Shown here: piece by piece, positions 6,858 to 14,675 of the stretch
How positions within the stretch are numbered: the first letter of the stretch is position 1
Layout: every line of letters starts with the position of its first letter
NCBI GenBank assembly: GCA_031284645.1
Contig: JAITXS010000110.1
Span: 1 to 17,831 of the forward strand
Reading direction: 5' to 3'
Length of the DNA stretch: 17,831 bases
DNA from: Spirochaetaceae bacterium
GTDB lineage: Bacteria; Spirochaetota; Spirochaetia; Treponematales; Breznakiellaceae
Position numbers and translations under genes: made by a program
The notes under the pieces: model-generated
Databases searched by the model: none
What the model was told of the DNA's origin: nothing
The model's input: the letters and a program-made list of their open reading frames with translations, nothing else

Positions 6858-6907
6858 AAATATTGCTTTCTTTTGAGTCTGTACAAGCGGAAAATATTCC
6901 AAGTCAT
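6854..6907 (-). CDS. 17-codon ORF between the EF-G-like and GH57 genes
   Basis: ATG at 6907 opens a frame encoding MTWNIFRLYRLKRKQYL, whose TGA overlaps the ATG of the GH57 gene as ATGA. A GAGGA element in the last codons of the upstream EF-G-like gene lies 8 nt before this ATG, while the GH57 ATG itself has only a weak AAAGAAAG. The peptide may exist only to bring ribosomes to the next start (translational coupling). Chance is possible because the ORF is so short. Confidence 0.35.
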   Translation of the reverse strand: MTWNIFRLYRLKRKQYL

Positions 6908-6911
6908 TATC

Positions 6912-9002
6912 TTAATCCTCGCTTTCCCGCACATTAAAAGCGGCAGACTCTTTTATCACCTGATCGGCAATACGACCGCTGATCGGCGAATAATGAGAGG
7001 CCTCAATGCTAAAGGAGCCTGTCCCGCTTGTAATTGAACGCAGATCAATCGAATAGCGGAGCAGTTCGCTGTGCGGCACCTGTGCCCGAATTTCCTGAAG
7101 GCCGCCGCCAAGCGGCGTTTGCCCTTGTATCTTGCCCCGTCTCGAGGAAAGATCGCTTAATACATCCCCAAGGTGTTTTTCCTCAACAAAAACCGTTAGA
7201 TTCATAATCGGTTCAAGAAGTACCGGAGACGCGAGTTTCATTGCTTCGCGGAATGCGTTTCTGGCGGCAAGGCTGAACGATAATTCGGAAGAATCAACCG
7301 GATGATATTTACCGTCAACAAGTTTTACTTCAACATCAACAACCGGATACCCGGCGATAACACCGCGGGACATGGCTTCGGCAATGCCTTTCTCGATACC
7401 CGGAATATAACTTTTCGGCACTGCGCCGCCGAAGATCGCATTGATAAACTTAAAGTGTTCCCCGTGTTCCGGGGGCGCAATTTCCAGCACAACACGCCCG
7501 TACTGCCCGTGTCCTCCGGTTTGTTTTTTATGGGTATACTCTGCCCGTGCGTCTTTTGTAACGGTCTCGCGGTAGGCAATATGGGGGATGCTTGTTTGAA
7601 CTTCAATTTTTTGGTTTTGTTTAATCTTGTCAAGGACAACATTAATATGGAGCTCTCCCATGCCCGAGATAACCGTCTCTTTTGTTTCCGAGTTAAATAC
7701 ACAACAGAATGTTTTGTCTTCTTCCGTGGCCCGGACAAGGCAGTCGCCGAGTTTCGCATCATCTTTTTTTGACAGCGCACTCACGGATACCGAATAAACC
7801 GGATCCGGAAGACGAAGCGGGATAAATTTCAACGCCGCATCGTTCGCCCCGATGGTATCGTTTGTTTTTAGCGCGGGCGATTTGGTAACAATGCCTATAT
7901 CACCGGCATAAAGCGTTTTGAGCTCGCTCAGCTTTTTCCCTATGCAGCTATGAATTCTGCCGATTCGCTCTTTTTTATCTTCACTCACATTAAACACATC
8001 GGTCTCGGCATTTAATGTCCCCCCTATCACCTTTACCCATGAAAGTTTACCGGAAAACTGATCAAAGACTGTTTTTATGACAAGGGCGGCAAGCGGCGCG
8101 TCCGCATTCACACGAACTTCTTCTTGTTCACCGTTCCGGTTTAACACGATATCTTTTGCTATTGCCGGAGAAGGGGCAACCAAAGCCATAAAATCAAGGA
8201 AAGGAATAAGCCCTGAGTTCTGTAGTGCGGCGCTCGCAAAAGCGGGCACGTAGAGATTTTTTTCAAGCGCTTCCCGCAGTCCTTGATGAACCTCTTGCGG
8301 GTCCAGAGAACCAAGAAGAATGTATTTTTCGGTAAGAATTTCATCTCCGTCGGCGGCTATTTCCATAAGTTTAAGCCGCGCGTCAATTGTTGCCTGCTTG
8401 AATTCAGGGGGAATCGGGCCTTCTTTTTCAAGGGTGCTACTGTTTTCTCCGGCAAAATAAGCACATTCTTTTAAAACATCAATAACGCCTTTAAAGTCAG
8501 GGCCTTCTCCCATCGGGATTGTAAAGGGAACCGGCTCAATCTTGAATTTTTCTTTGATATCGTCCAAAGACTCTGCAAAATGAGCGCGTTCCCCGTCAAG
8601 TTTGGTAATAAAAACACCACGCGGTTTCTTTCTGCCGTCCAAATTCCGCCATAGCTTGATTGTTTCAATTTGAACACCGGCAGCCGCGTCAATGACCAGC
8701 ATAGCCAATTCACAGGCACGGAAGCTCAAAATAACATCTCCGGTAAAATCCGAGGCACCCGGGGTGTCAAAAATATTGATTTTTGTACCACCGTACTCAA
8801 TACCGGCAAGTGTCGAGTAAATCGAATTTTTATGTTTCACCTCTTCGGGAGATGACGCGCTTACGGTCTTCCCCTGTCCGGCGATCTCCGGCTTCGCTAT
8901 TGCGCCTCCGGCAAACAAAACCCGCTCAAAAAGCGTTGTTTTTCCGGTTCCGCCATGTCCTGCGAGCGTAACATTTCGAATTAAATCAGTATTGTACTCC
9001 AT
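6912..9002 (-). CDS. elongation factor G-like GTPase
   Basis: This 696-residue protein has the full EF-G layout. The GTPase domain carries G1 GHGGTGKT (15-22), DTPG (79-82) and TKLD (133-136). Domains II and III follow, then domain IV starting at the TGGHGQYGRV segment and domain V. It keeps the domain IV tip HPVDSSEL, whose His corresponds to the translocation-linked His of EF-G. It differs from canonical EF-G in the P-loop (GHGGTGKT for AHxDAGKT), in switch I (SPEEVKHKNSI without the RGITI motif) and in TKLD for NKxD. These are marks of the second, EF-G-like paralogue group, whose exact role (translocation, recycling or stress) is not settled. AGAGG lies 6 nt before the ATG. It is the first gene of a four-gene minus-strand operon and diverges from glnS. 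Confidence 0.9.
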   Translation of the reverse strand: MEYNTDLIRNVTLAGHGGTGKTTLFERVLFAGGAIAKPEIAGQGKTVSASSPEEVKHKNSIYSTLAGIEYGGTKINIFDTPGASDFTGDVILSFRACELAMLVIDAAAGVQIETIKLWRNLDGRKKPRGVFITKLDGERAHFAESLDDIKEKFKIEPVPFTIPMGEGPDFKGVIDVLKECAYFAGENSSTLEKEGPIPPEFKQATIDARLKLMEIAADGDEILTEKYILLGSLDPQEVHQGLREALEKNLYVPAFASAALQNSGLIPFLDFMALVAPSPAIAKDIVLNRNGEQEEVRVNADAPLAALVIKTVFDQFSGKLSWVKVIGGTLNAETDVFNVSEDKKERIGRIHSCIGKKLSELKTLYAGDIGIVTKSPALKTNDTIGANDAALKFIPLRLPDPVYSVSVSALSKKDDAKLGDCLVRATEEDKTFCCVFNSETKETVISGMGELHINVVLDKIKQNQKIEVQTSIPHIAYRETVTKDARAEYTHKKQTGGHGQYGRVVLEIAPPEHGEHFKFINAIFGGAVPKSYIPGIEKGIAEAMSRGVIAGYPVVDVEVKLVDGKYHPVDSSELSFSLAARNAFREAMKLASPVLLEPIMNLTVFVEEKHLGDVLSDLSSRRGKIQGQTPLGGGLQEIRAQVPHSELLRYSIDLRSITSGTGSFSIEASHYSPISGRIADQVIKESAAFNVRESED

Positions 9003-9017
9003 AAAATGCCTCTAATT

Positions 9018-9046
9018 ATAATACACCGGTTTACCATATTTTTCAA
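9018..9046 (-). promoter_or_regulatory. promoter of the EF-G-like operon
   Basis: On the minus strand TTGAAA (9041-9046) is followed after 17 bp by TATTAT (9018-9023). A TATAAT at 9015-9020 overlaps it. The predicted start is near 9008-9011, giving a leader of only about 6 to 10 nt that still includes the AGAGG ribosome binding site. The 105-bp gap to glnS holds back-to-back promoters. Confidence 0.55.
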
Positions 9047-9071
9047 CACCATTCCAATATATTTCTCCCCT

Positions 9072-9100
9072 TTGACATCAAGCAGCGTATAGTCTACTAT
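9072..9100 (+). promoter_or_regulatory. promoter of glnS, close to the start codon
   Basis: TTGACA (9072-9077) is followed after 17 bp by TACTAT (9095-9100). The -35 box is perfect and the -10 box matches 4 of 6. Transcription would begin at about 9106-9108, at or next to the glnS ATG at 9108. There is no Shine-Dalgarno sequence before that ATG, which fits a leaderless message. Confidence 0.55.
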
Positions 9101-9107
9101 ATGCTTT

Positions 9108-10820
9108 ATGGAAAACAATGAAAAAGCAGTTGAAACAGGCGATTTTATAAGAGAGGCAATAAAAGAAGATCTGAAAAACGGGCGTTACCGCTATGTGCGT
9201 ACACGTTTTCCGCCGGAACCTAACGGCTGGCTCCATATAGGGCATTGCAAAGCGATTTCGATTGATTTTTCTCATGCACAAGAATTCGGGGGAACAACAA
9301 ATCTTCGCATGGATGATACGAATCCGGCAAAAGAGGATATTTCCTATGTGCAGGCCATAGAACGCGATATCCGGTGGCTTGGCTACCAATGGGACAACGA
9401 ATTTTTTGCCTCCGATTACTATGAATACTTCTACGATTTAGCGGTAAAGATTATTAAAAAAGGCAATGCTTATGTTGACGATTTAAACGATGAGCAAATA
9501 CGCGAATACCGCGGGACAGCGGCGAGCGACAAAAATAATATCACGCTTACCCCGCCCGGCAGGGACAGCCCGTACCGAACACGCAGTGTTGAGGAGAATC
9601 TCGACCTTTTTGCCCGTATGCGGGCCGGTGAATTTTCTGATGGCGCAAAAACCCTTCGCGCAAAAATCGACATGGCGCATCCCAATCTGGTGATGCGCGA
9701 TCCGGTGATGTACCGCATTAAACGCGAGACACACTACCGCGTGGGCGACAGCTGGTGTATTTATCCGATGTATGATTTTGCCCACCCGCTTTCCGATGCG
9801 AAAGAGGGAATTACCCACTCACTATGTTCTCTGGAATTTGAAATTCACCGACCGCTTTACGACTGGTTTATCCGCGAGGCCGAGGTTTTCCCCAGCCGTC
9901 AGATTGAATTTGCCCGCCTGAACCTGAGCTATACCGTGCTTTCCAAGCGCTGGCTTTTTCAATTGGTAAAGGAAAACCGGGTGTCCGGATGGGATGATCC
10001 CCGAATGCCGACTCTTGCCGGACTGCGCCGCCGTGGTTACACTCCGCACGCCATCCGTGATTTTATGTCCCGTATCGGCGTTGCCAAAACGGACAGTATG
10101 GTTGATATCGCCTTGCTTGAGTATTGCCTACGCGAAGATCTTAACAAAAAGGCGCTGCGGGTTATGGTCGCGCAAAAACCTTTAAAACTTATTATTGAAA
10201 ACTGGGAAGAGGGGAAATTTGAAGAACTCGAAGCAGTGAATAACCCCGAAGACCCATCGGCCGGAACACGAAAAGTCCAATTCGGTCGGGAACTCTGGAT
10301 TGAGGAAGATGATTTCCAGGAAAATCCGCCGCCAAAATACCACCGGCTTTTTGTCGGCAACCGTGTGCGTCTCCGCTATGGTTATATTGTAAGCTGTACG
10401 GGTTTTGAAAAAGACTCAAACGGGAAGATTAGCGCAGTACGCTGCACCTACGATCCGACGACACGCGGCGGCAATGCAGCCGACAACAGCAAGGTAAAAG
10501 GTACGATTCACTGGGTTAATGCCGCAACAGCAATCCCCATTGAAATCCGCGTGTATGATTATCTTTTTAATGTTGAGCGCCCGATGGACATAGCACCCGG
10601 CGGATCCTTCCTTGATAATCTGAACCCGGATTCCTTGAGTCGTATTTCAAACGCCCGCGCCGAGCCTTGTCTTGCCGATGCTTCTGTTGAGCAAAAATAT
10701 CAGTTTGAGCGGCTGGGCTATTTTATCCGCGACACGGAGACAGGCGAGGACGGTAAAATTGTCTTTAATAAAACAATAGGCTTACGCGACAGCTGGGCAA
10801 AGATAGCGCGGGCGCGTTAG
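9108..10820 (+). CDS. glnS: glutaminyl-tRNA synthetase
   Basis: This enzyme charges tRNA-Gln with glutamine using ATP. The 570-residue product opens like the E. coli enzyme (FIREAIKEDLKNGRY then TRFPPEPNGWLHIGH). It has the class I signature HIGH at 43-46, NLRMDDTNP at 65-73, a KMSKS counterpart VLSKR at 277-281 and the discriminating loop GWDDPRMPTLAGLRRRG. The two-barrel anticodon-binding domain ends in VFNKTIGLRDSWAKI, and total length is close to the usual 550-560 residues. The start matches the family N-terminus. GlnRS in bacteria is generally seen as a eukaryote-derived acquisition, replacing the Glu-tRNA amidotransferase route. Whether this genome also has gatCAB cannot be told here. 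murC follows after about 15 nt, so glnS probably heads the operon. Confidence 0.95.
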   Translation: MENNEKAVETGDFIREAIKEDLKNGRYRYVRTRFPPEPNGWLHIGHCKAISIDFSHAQEFGGTTNLRMDDTNPAKEDISYVQAIERDIRWLGYQWDNEFFASDYYEYFYDLAVKIIKKGNAYVDDLNDEQIREYRGTAASDKNNITLTPPGRDSPYRTRSVEENLDLFARMRAGEFSDGAKTLRAKIDMAHPNLVMRDPVMYRIKRETHYRVGDSWCIYPMYDFAHPLSDAKEGITHSLCSLEFEIHRPLYDWFIREAEVFPSRQIEFARLNLSYTVLSKRWLFQLVKENRVSGWDDPRMPTLAGLRRRGYTPHAIRDFMSRIGVAKTDSMVDIALLEYCLREDLNKKALRVMVAQKPLKLIIENWEEGKFEELEAVNNPEDPSAGTRKVQFGRELWIEEDDFQENPPPKYHRLFVGNRVRLRYGYIVSCTGFEKDSNGKISAVRCTYDPTTRGGNAADNSKVKGTIHWVNAATAIPIEIRVYDYLFNVERPMDIAPGGSFLDNLNPDSLSRISNARAEPCLADASVEQKYQFERLGYFIRDTETGEDGKIVFNKTIGLRDSWAKIARAR

Positions 10821-10835
10821 TATTCCAATAAAGTG

Positions 10836-12305
10836 ATGGATTTTAACAAACTAATCGAAACCAAAGCCCATGTTTATTTTATCGGGATCAAAGGTACCGG
10901 AATGTGCGCTTTTGCCGAATTGTTAGCCGACCGCGGCATAAATGTTTCCGGCTCCGATACCGGCGAAGTTTTTTATACCGACGAGATTTTAAAAGAACTC
11001 AATATCTCCTACCACGAATCCTTTGATAGTTCACATATTCCCCGTGACGCCGCCTTGGTTATTTATTCGGCAGCGTACAAGGCCGAAACCAATGTCGAGC
11101 TTGCCCAAGCCATACGGCTTGGGCTGCCGCTTTTAAAATATCCCGAAGCTTTAGGCCTCTATTCGGCGGCTTTGGATTCCACCGGTATTGCCGGCGTACA
11201 CGGAAAAACAACGACAACAGCGCTTGCCGGTACTTTGATCAAAAGCGAAGGACTTCCCGCTCAGGTTCTTGCCGGAAGCGCTGTCGACGCTTTTAACGGG
11301 AGATCAACGTTTTCTCTTGGGTATACCTATTTTATCGCGGAAACCTGTGAATACCGCAAGCATTTCCTCTCTTTCCATCCGAAAAGAATAATCCTTACGT
11401 CAATTGAAAGCGATCATCAGGATTTTTATCCGGACTACAATTCGATACGGGACGCTTTTCTTGAATATATCCGCTTGCTGCCTGTCGGCGGAGAACTGAT
11501 CTTCTGTGCCGATGATAAGGGCACGTGTGAAGCTGCCGAAATTATCAAAAAAGAAAGACCGGATTTACGCTTTACGCCGTACGGCTTTGAAACCGGAGGC
11601 GATTATAAAATCGAATCTTATACAGTTGAAAACGGGCGTTCGATTTTTAAGCTTGCCGGAATCCCCGGACTTTTTAAGCTCCGTATCCCGGGAAAGCATA
11701 ATGTGTTAAACGCAAGCGCCGCTCTTGCCCTGCTTTTTTCACTTGTACGGCAGGAACACAAAAGCATCGGAGAAAGCGCCCTTAAATCAGTCGCCTTATC
11801 CGCAGCAGAGGCATTGGAAGCTTTTAGCGGGAGCAAGCGGCGTTCTGAAATTCTTGGCGAGGCAGGGGGCGTTTTGTTTATGGACGATTACGGCCACCAT
11901 CCGACCGCGATAAGATCCACTCTGGCGGGATTAAAACAGTTTTATCCGGCGCGGCGCTTGGTCGTGAGTTTTATGCCGCATACTTACACAAGGACAGCCG
12001 CGCTGTTTGATGAATTCGCCTTGGCATTTCAAGACGCCGGTATGCTTATCATGCATAAGATTTATCCTTCGGCACGGGAGTCTTATTCAGGCAGCGTAAG
12101 CGGGGAAACATTGTTTGAAAAGACAAAACAATATCATAATTGTGTTTTTTATAGTGATGAAGCCCTTGATGCCGTTGATTTTCTCAAAAACAATTTGAAA
12201 GCCGGTGATATATTTTTGACTATGGGTGCCGGAGATAATTGGCGGCTCGGAAAAACATTATATGCGGAATTTGAAAAAGCAGCGTTAAAAAAAGGGGAAA
12301 CATAG
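10836..12305 (+). CDS. murC: UDP-N-acetylmuramate--L-alanine ligase (MurC)
   Basis: MurC adds L-alanine to UDP-MurNAc in the cytoplasm, the first peptide step of peptidoglycan precursor synthesis. The 489-residue protein has the N-terminal Rossmann motif GIKGTGM (17-23), the ATP-binding loop GVHGKTTTT (120-128), the central ESDHQDFYP stretch, GKHNVLNASAALAL, and the Mur-ligase C-terminal signature FMDDYGHHPTAI. A variant ETCEYRKHFL replaces the common E.DE.DGSF acidic motif. Mpl, the tripeptide-recycling relative, is an alternative, but the size and the murein context favour MurC. A GTG at 10833 directly before the ATG could also be used; neither has a clear Shine-Dalgarno sequence, so translation may be coupled to glnS. 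The next gene follows after 1 nt. Confidence 0.88.
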   Translation: MDFNKLIETKAHVYFIGIKGTGMCAFAELLADRGINVSGSDTGEVFYTDEILKELNISYHESFDSSHIPRDAALVIYSAAYKAETNVELAQAIRLGLPLLKYPEALGLYSAALDSTGIAGVHGKTTTTALAGTLIKSEGLPAQVLAGSAVDAFNGRSTFSLGYTYFIAETCEYRKHFLSFHPKRIILTSIESDHQDFYPDYNSIRDAFLEYIRLLPVGGELIFCADDKGTCEAAEIIKKERPDLRFTPYGFETGGDYKIESYTVENGRSIFKLAGIPGLFKLRIPGKHNVLNASAALALLFSLVRQEHKSIGESALKSVALSAAEALEAFSGSKRRSEILGEAGGVLFMDDYGHHPTAIRSTLAGLKQFYPARRLVVSFMPHTYTRTAALFDEFALAFQDAGMLIMHKIYPSARESYSGSVSGETLFEKTKQYHNCVFYSDEALDAVDFLKNNLKAGDIFLTMGAGDNWRLGKTLYAEFEKAALKKGET

Positions 12306-12306
12306 A

Positions 12307-13203
12307 TTGAAAAGCATGACAGGCTATGCCCGTATCGAAGAGAACTATGAAAATATGTCCGCTGCATTTGAAATAAAAGGATATAACAACCGCTACCTTG
12401 AAATTGTTCTTACGCTTCCCAATCAATTTTCCAAATTTGATGCCGAGATGCGGCGTATTGTCGCCGGATCTTGCGGGCGGGGTAAAGTTGAAATAAACAT
12501 GCGCGTAAAAGACGCGAATAATAATTTGAGCGTTTTAGTGAATGAAAACGTTCTTTTTGCGTATATTAATTCATATATTAACGCCGGTGAAAAAATAAGC
12601 GGCAAAGTACGCGAAACCGGCTTGCAGCTTGATAACAAGCTCAGTATAGATCATCTTCTTTCACTGGAAGGTGTTTTGGAAATTGAGCATAAAGCACCGG
12701 CGGAAGATGAAAACTGGAAAGTATTAAAGCCTTTATTTTTAAAAGCACTTGAGCGCTTTAATGCGGAGCGGGAGAGGGAAGGAGCGTATACCGAAGTCGA
12801 TATTCTCTCTTATATTGAGGTACTGGAAACATCCGTCAAGCAAATCGCACTGTATGTTCCCCGGATTGAGTCGGCAATACAGGCACACATAAAAGCCCGT
12901 TTTGATGAATTAAAAGTAGATGGCTTTGATGAAAATCGTATGCTTGCCGAGACCGCTATTCTTTTAATGAAATACACGATAGCGGAAGAGCTTGCCCGTT
13001 TGGATTCTCATCTTGCCGAGTTTAGATCGGAAGTAAAAAGAAACGGAAGTCCCGGAAAAAAACTGGATTTTTTATCTCAAGAGATTTCGCGTGAAATTAA
13101 TACTATTGGTTCCAAGAATACTCTTTTAGAAGTGAGTAAATTAGTGGTTGTTATGAAAGAATCACTTGAAAATATACGGGAACAACTAAGGAATGTGGAG
13201 TAA
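12307..13203 (+). CDS. yicC: YicC family protein, probable endoribonuclease
   Basis: The 298-residue protein starts KSMTGYARIE, the hallmark of YicC (family MIKSMTGFGR). It has the YicC N-terminal domain (EIKGYNNRYLEI, ELRRIV-like helix) and ends with the DUF1732 domain GSPGKKLDFLSQEISREINTIGSK plus a helical tail. E. coli YicC has been shown to be an endoribonuclease; acting on RNA is therefore inferred here. TTG at 12307 is favoured over ATG at 12316 because AGGGGAA at 12293-12299 lies 7 nt before the TTG and the KSMTG residues are conserved. It is 1 nt after murC and 3 nt before der, clearly in one transcription unit. In many genomes yicC sits next to gmk; here der takes that place. Confidence 0.9.
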   Translation: MKSMTGYARIEENYENMSAAFEIKGYNNRYLEIVLTLPNQFSKFDAEMRRIVAGSCGRGKVEINMRVKDANNNLSVLVNENVLFAYINSYINAGEKISGKVRETGLQLDNKLSIDHLLSLEGVLEIEHKAPAEDENWKVLKPLFLKALERFNAEREREGAYTEVDILSYIEVLETSVKQIALYVPRIESAIQAHIKARFDELKVDGFDENRMLAETAILLMKYTIAEELARLDSHLAEFRSEVKRNGSPGKKLDFLSQEISREINTIGSKNTLLEVSKLVVVMKESLENIREQLRNVE

Positions 13204-13206
13204 AAT

Positions 13207-14577
13207 ATGATTTTTGTACCTGAGCTCAAATACCGGAATCTTCCTTCCGTTGTTCTCGCGGGGCGGCCTAATGTCGGTAAGTCAACCTTGTTTAACAGGC
13301 TTGCACATAAAAGACGAACTATCACTGACCCGACGCCCGGTGTAACGCGCGATAGTGTCGCGATGGATGTTTTTATCGCGGGGAAACCGGTACATTTAAT
13401 TGATACCGGAGGCTTTAAGTTAGATCGCGATGAACATGATAATAATGAATCATGTCTGGATAATCTTGTTGTTGAAAAAAGTTTACAGAGCATACAAAAC
13501 GCCGATCTTATTATCCTGATTTTTGCCGCCGGTGAAATGACCGGAGAAGACGAGGAGTTTATTGCCAGACTTCGCGCACTGCGTAACAAGATAATTCCCG
13601 TGGTAAACAAAACTGAAGGGGGCAGGCTTCAAGCAGAAGCGTACAATATGCTCTCTTACGGCTTTGATAAAGTGCATCTTATTTCCGCTGCACACGGTGA
13701 TAATATCGGCGAATTATCCGATGCTATTATCGCAAGGCTTGATTTTTCAAAAGTCGAGCTTGATGAGGGAGAAGACAGCCCGGTAAAAATCGCGCTGCTT
13801 GGCAAACCAAATACCGGAAAGTCAACATTGTCGAACAGGCTGACCGCATCCGACAGCTCTCTTGTAAGCGATATTCCCGGCACAACACGGGATGTTATCG
13901 AGGGAAGCTTTGTCTGGAAAGATCAGTCGTTTTTTGTTCTGGATACCGCCGGTATACGGAGAAAAAGCAAGGTGCATGAAAATATCGAATATTATTCGGT
14001 GAACCGCGCGATAAAAACATTGGACGACTGTGATGTCGCAATCCTGATGATTGACGCACTGGAGGGACTTTCCGAGCAGGATAAAAAGATAACAGCCTTA
14101 GCGGTGGAAAGAGGGCGCGGCGTTATTTTTGCCTTAAACAAATGGGATGCTATGCCCGATATAAAAAATACCTTTAACGCAGTGCGCGACCGCATTCATT
14201 TCCTTTTCGGGAAGATGGAGTATGCACCGATTATTCCGATCAGTGCAAAAAACGGAGACGGTATCGGGGATCTGCTTAATACGGCAGTTAAAATGCACAG
14301 ACAGTTATATCGGAAATTATCAACAGCGACAATCAACGAACTTCTTGAAAAGTGGCAGGCCGAGTATCCTCCGCCTTCAGGCCCAAGCACCCGCTTTAAA
14401 ATAAAATACGGCTTGCAAATTTCCGAAAATCCGGTTATATTTAAACTGTTCGTTTCAAGGCCAAAAGCGTTTAGTGAATCTTACGCAGCCTATATTCGTA
14501 ACAAAATTCGTAAAGACGCCGGATACTCCCTGATTCCTGTGACCCTTGAAATTAATCCCTCAAGAAAAAATCTGTAA
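13207..14577 (+). CDS. der: ribosome biogenesis GTPase Der (EngA)
   Basis: Der helps assemble the 50S ribosomal subunit. The 456-residue protein has the diagnostic pair of tandem GTPase domains. Domain one has GRPNVGKST (19-27), DPTPGVTRD, DTGG (67-70) and NKTE (134-137). Domain two has GKPNTGKST (199-207), IPGTTRD, DTAGIRRKSKV (246-256) and NKWD. A KH-like C-terminal domain follows, with NPVIFKLFVSRP and YIRNKIRKDAGY. NKTE instead of NKxD in the first domain is a tolerated variant. Length is normal for the family. The ATG is 3 nt after the yicC stop, with GGAG in the last yicC codons as ribosome binding site. About 98 nt of noncoding sequence without a clear terminator separates it from the next gene. 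Confidence 0.95.
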   Translation: MIFVPELKYRNLPSVVLAGRPNVGKSTLFNRLAHKRRTITDPTPGVTRDSVAMDVFIAGKPVHLIDTGGFKLDRDEHDNNESCLDNLVVEKSLQSIQNADLIILIFAAGEMTGEDEEFIARLRALRNKIIPVVNKTEGGRLQAEAYNMLSYGFDKVHLISAAHGDNIGELSDAIIARLDFSKVELDEGEDSPVKIALLGKPNTGKSTLSNRLTASDSSLVSDIPGTTRDVIEGSFVWKDQSFFVLDTAGIRRKSKVHENIEYYSVNRAIKTLDDCDVAILMIDALEGLSEQDKKITALAVERGRGVIFALNKWDAMPDIKNTFNAVRDRIHFLFGKMEYAPIIPISAKNGDGIGDLLNTAVKMHRQLYRKLSTATINELLEKWQAEYPPPSGPSTRFKIKYGLQISENPVIFKLFVSRPKAFSESYAAYIRNKIRKDAGYSLIPVTLEINPSRKNL

Positions 14578-14675
14578 AAGACAGGGAAATTGCGAAGAAG
14601 ACTGTAGGCAGGGAACGCCGGGGCGGGGACTTTCCCGCATCGCGGTTTGAAAAATACTGACAAAGCGGAGGTATT

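Noticed and set aside
7302..7780. Long ORFs on both strands inside the EF-G-like gene
   Set aside because: They are other-frame shadows of a gene with full family motifs and lack starts, motifs or sensible composition.
14578..14675. Possible terminator between der and ppaC (GGGAA and TTCCC arms)
   Set aside because: The loop is long, the stem is about 5 bp and no T-run follows; readthrough into ppaC is as likely.
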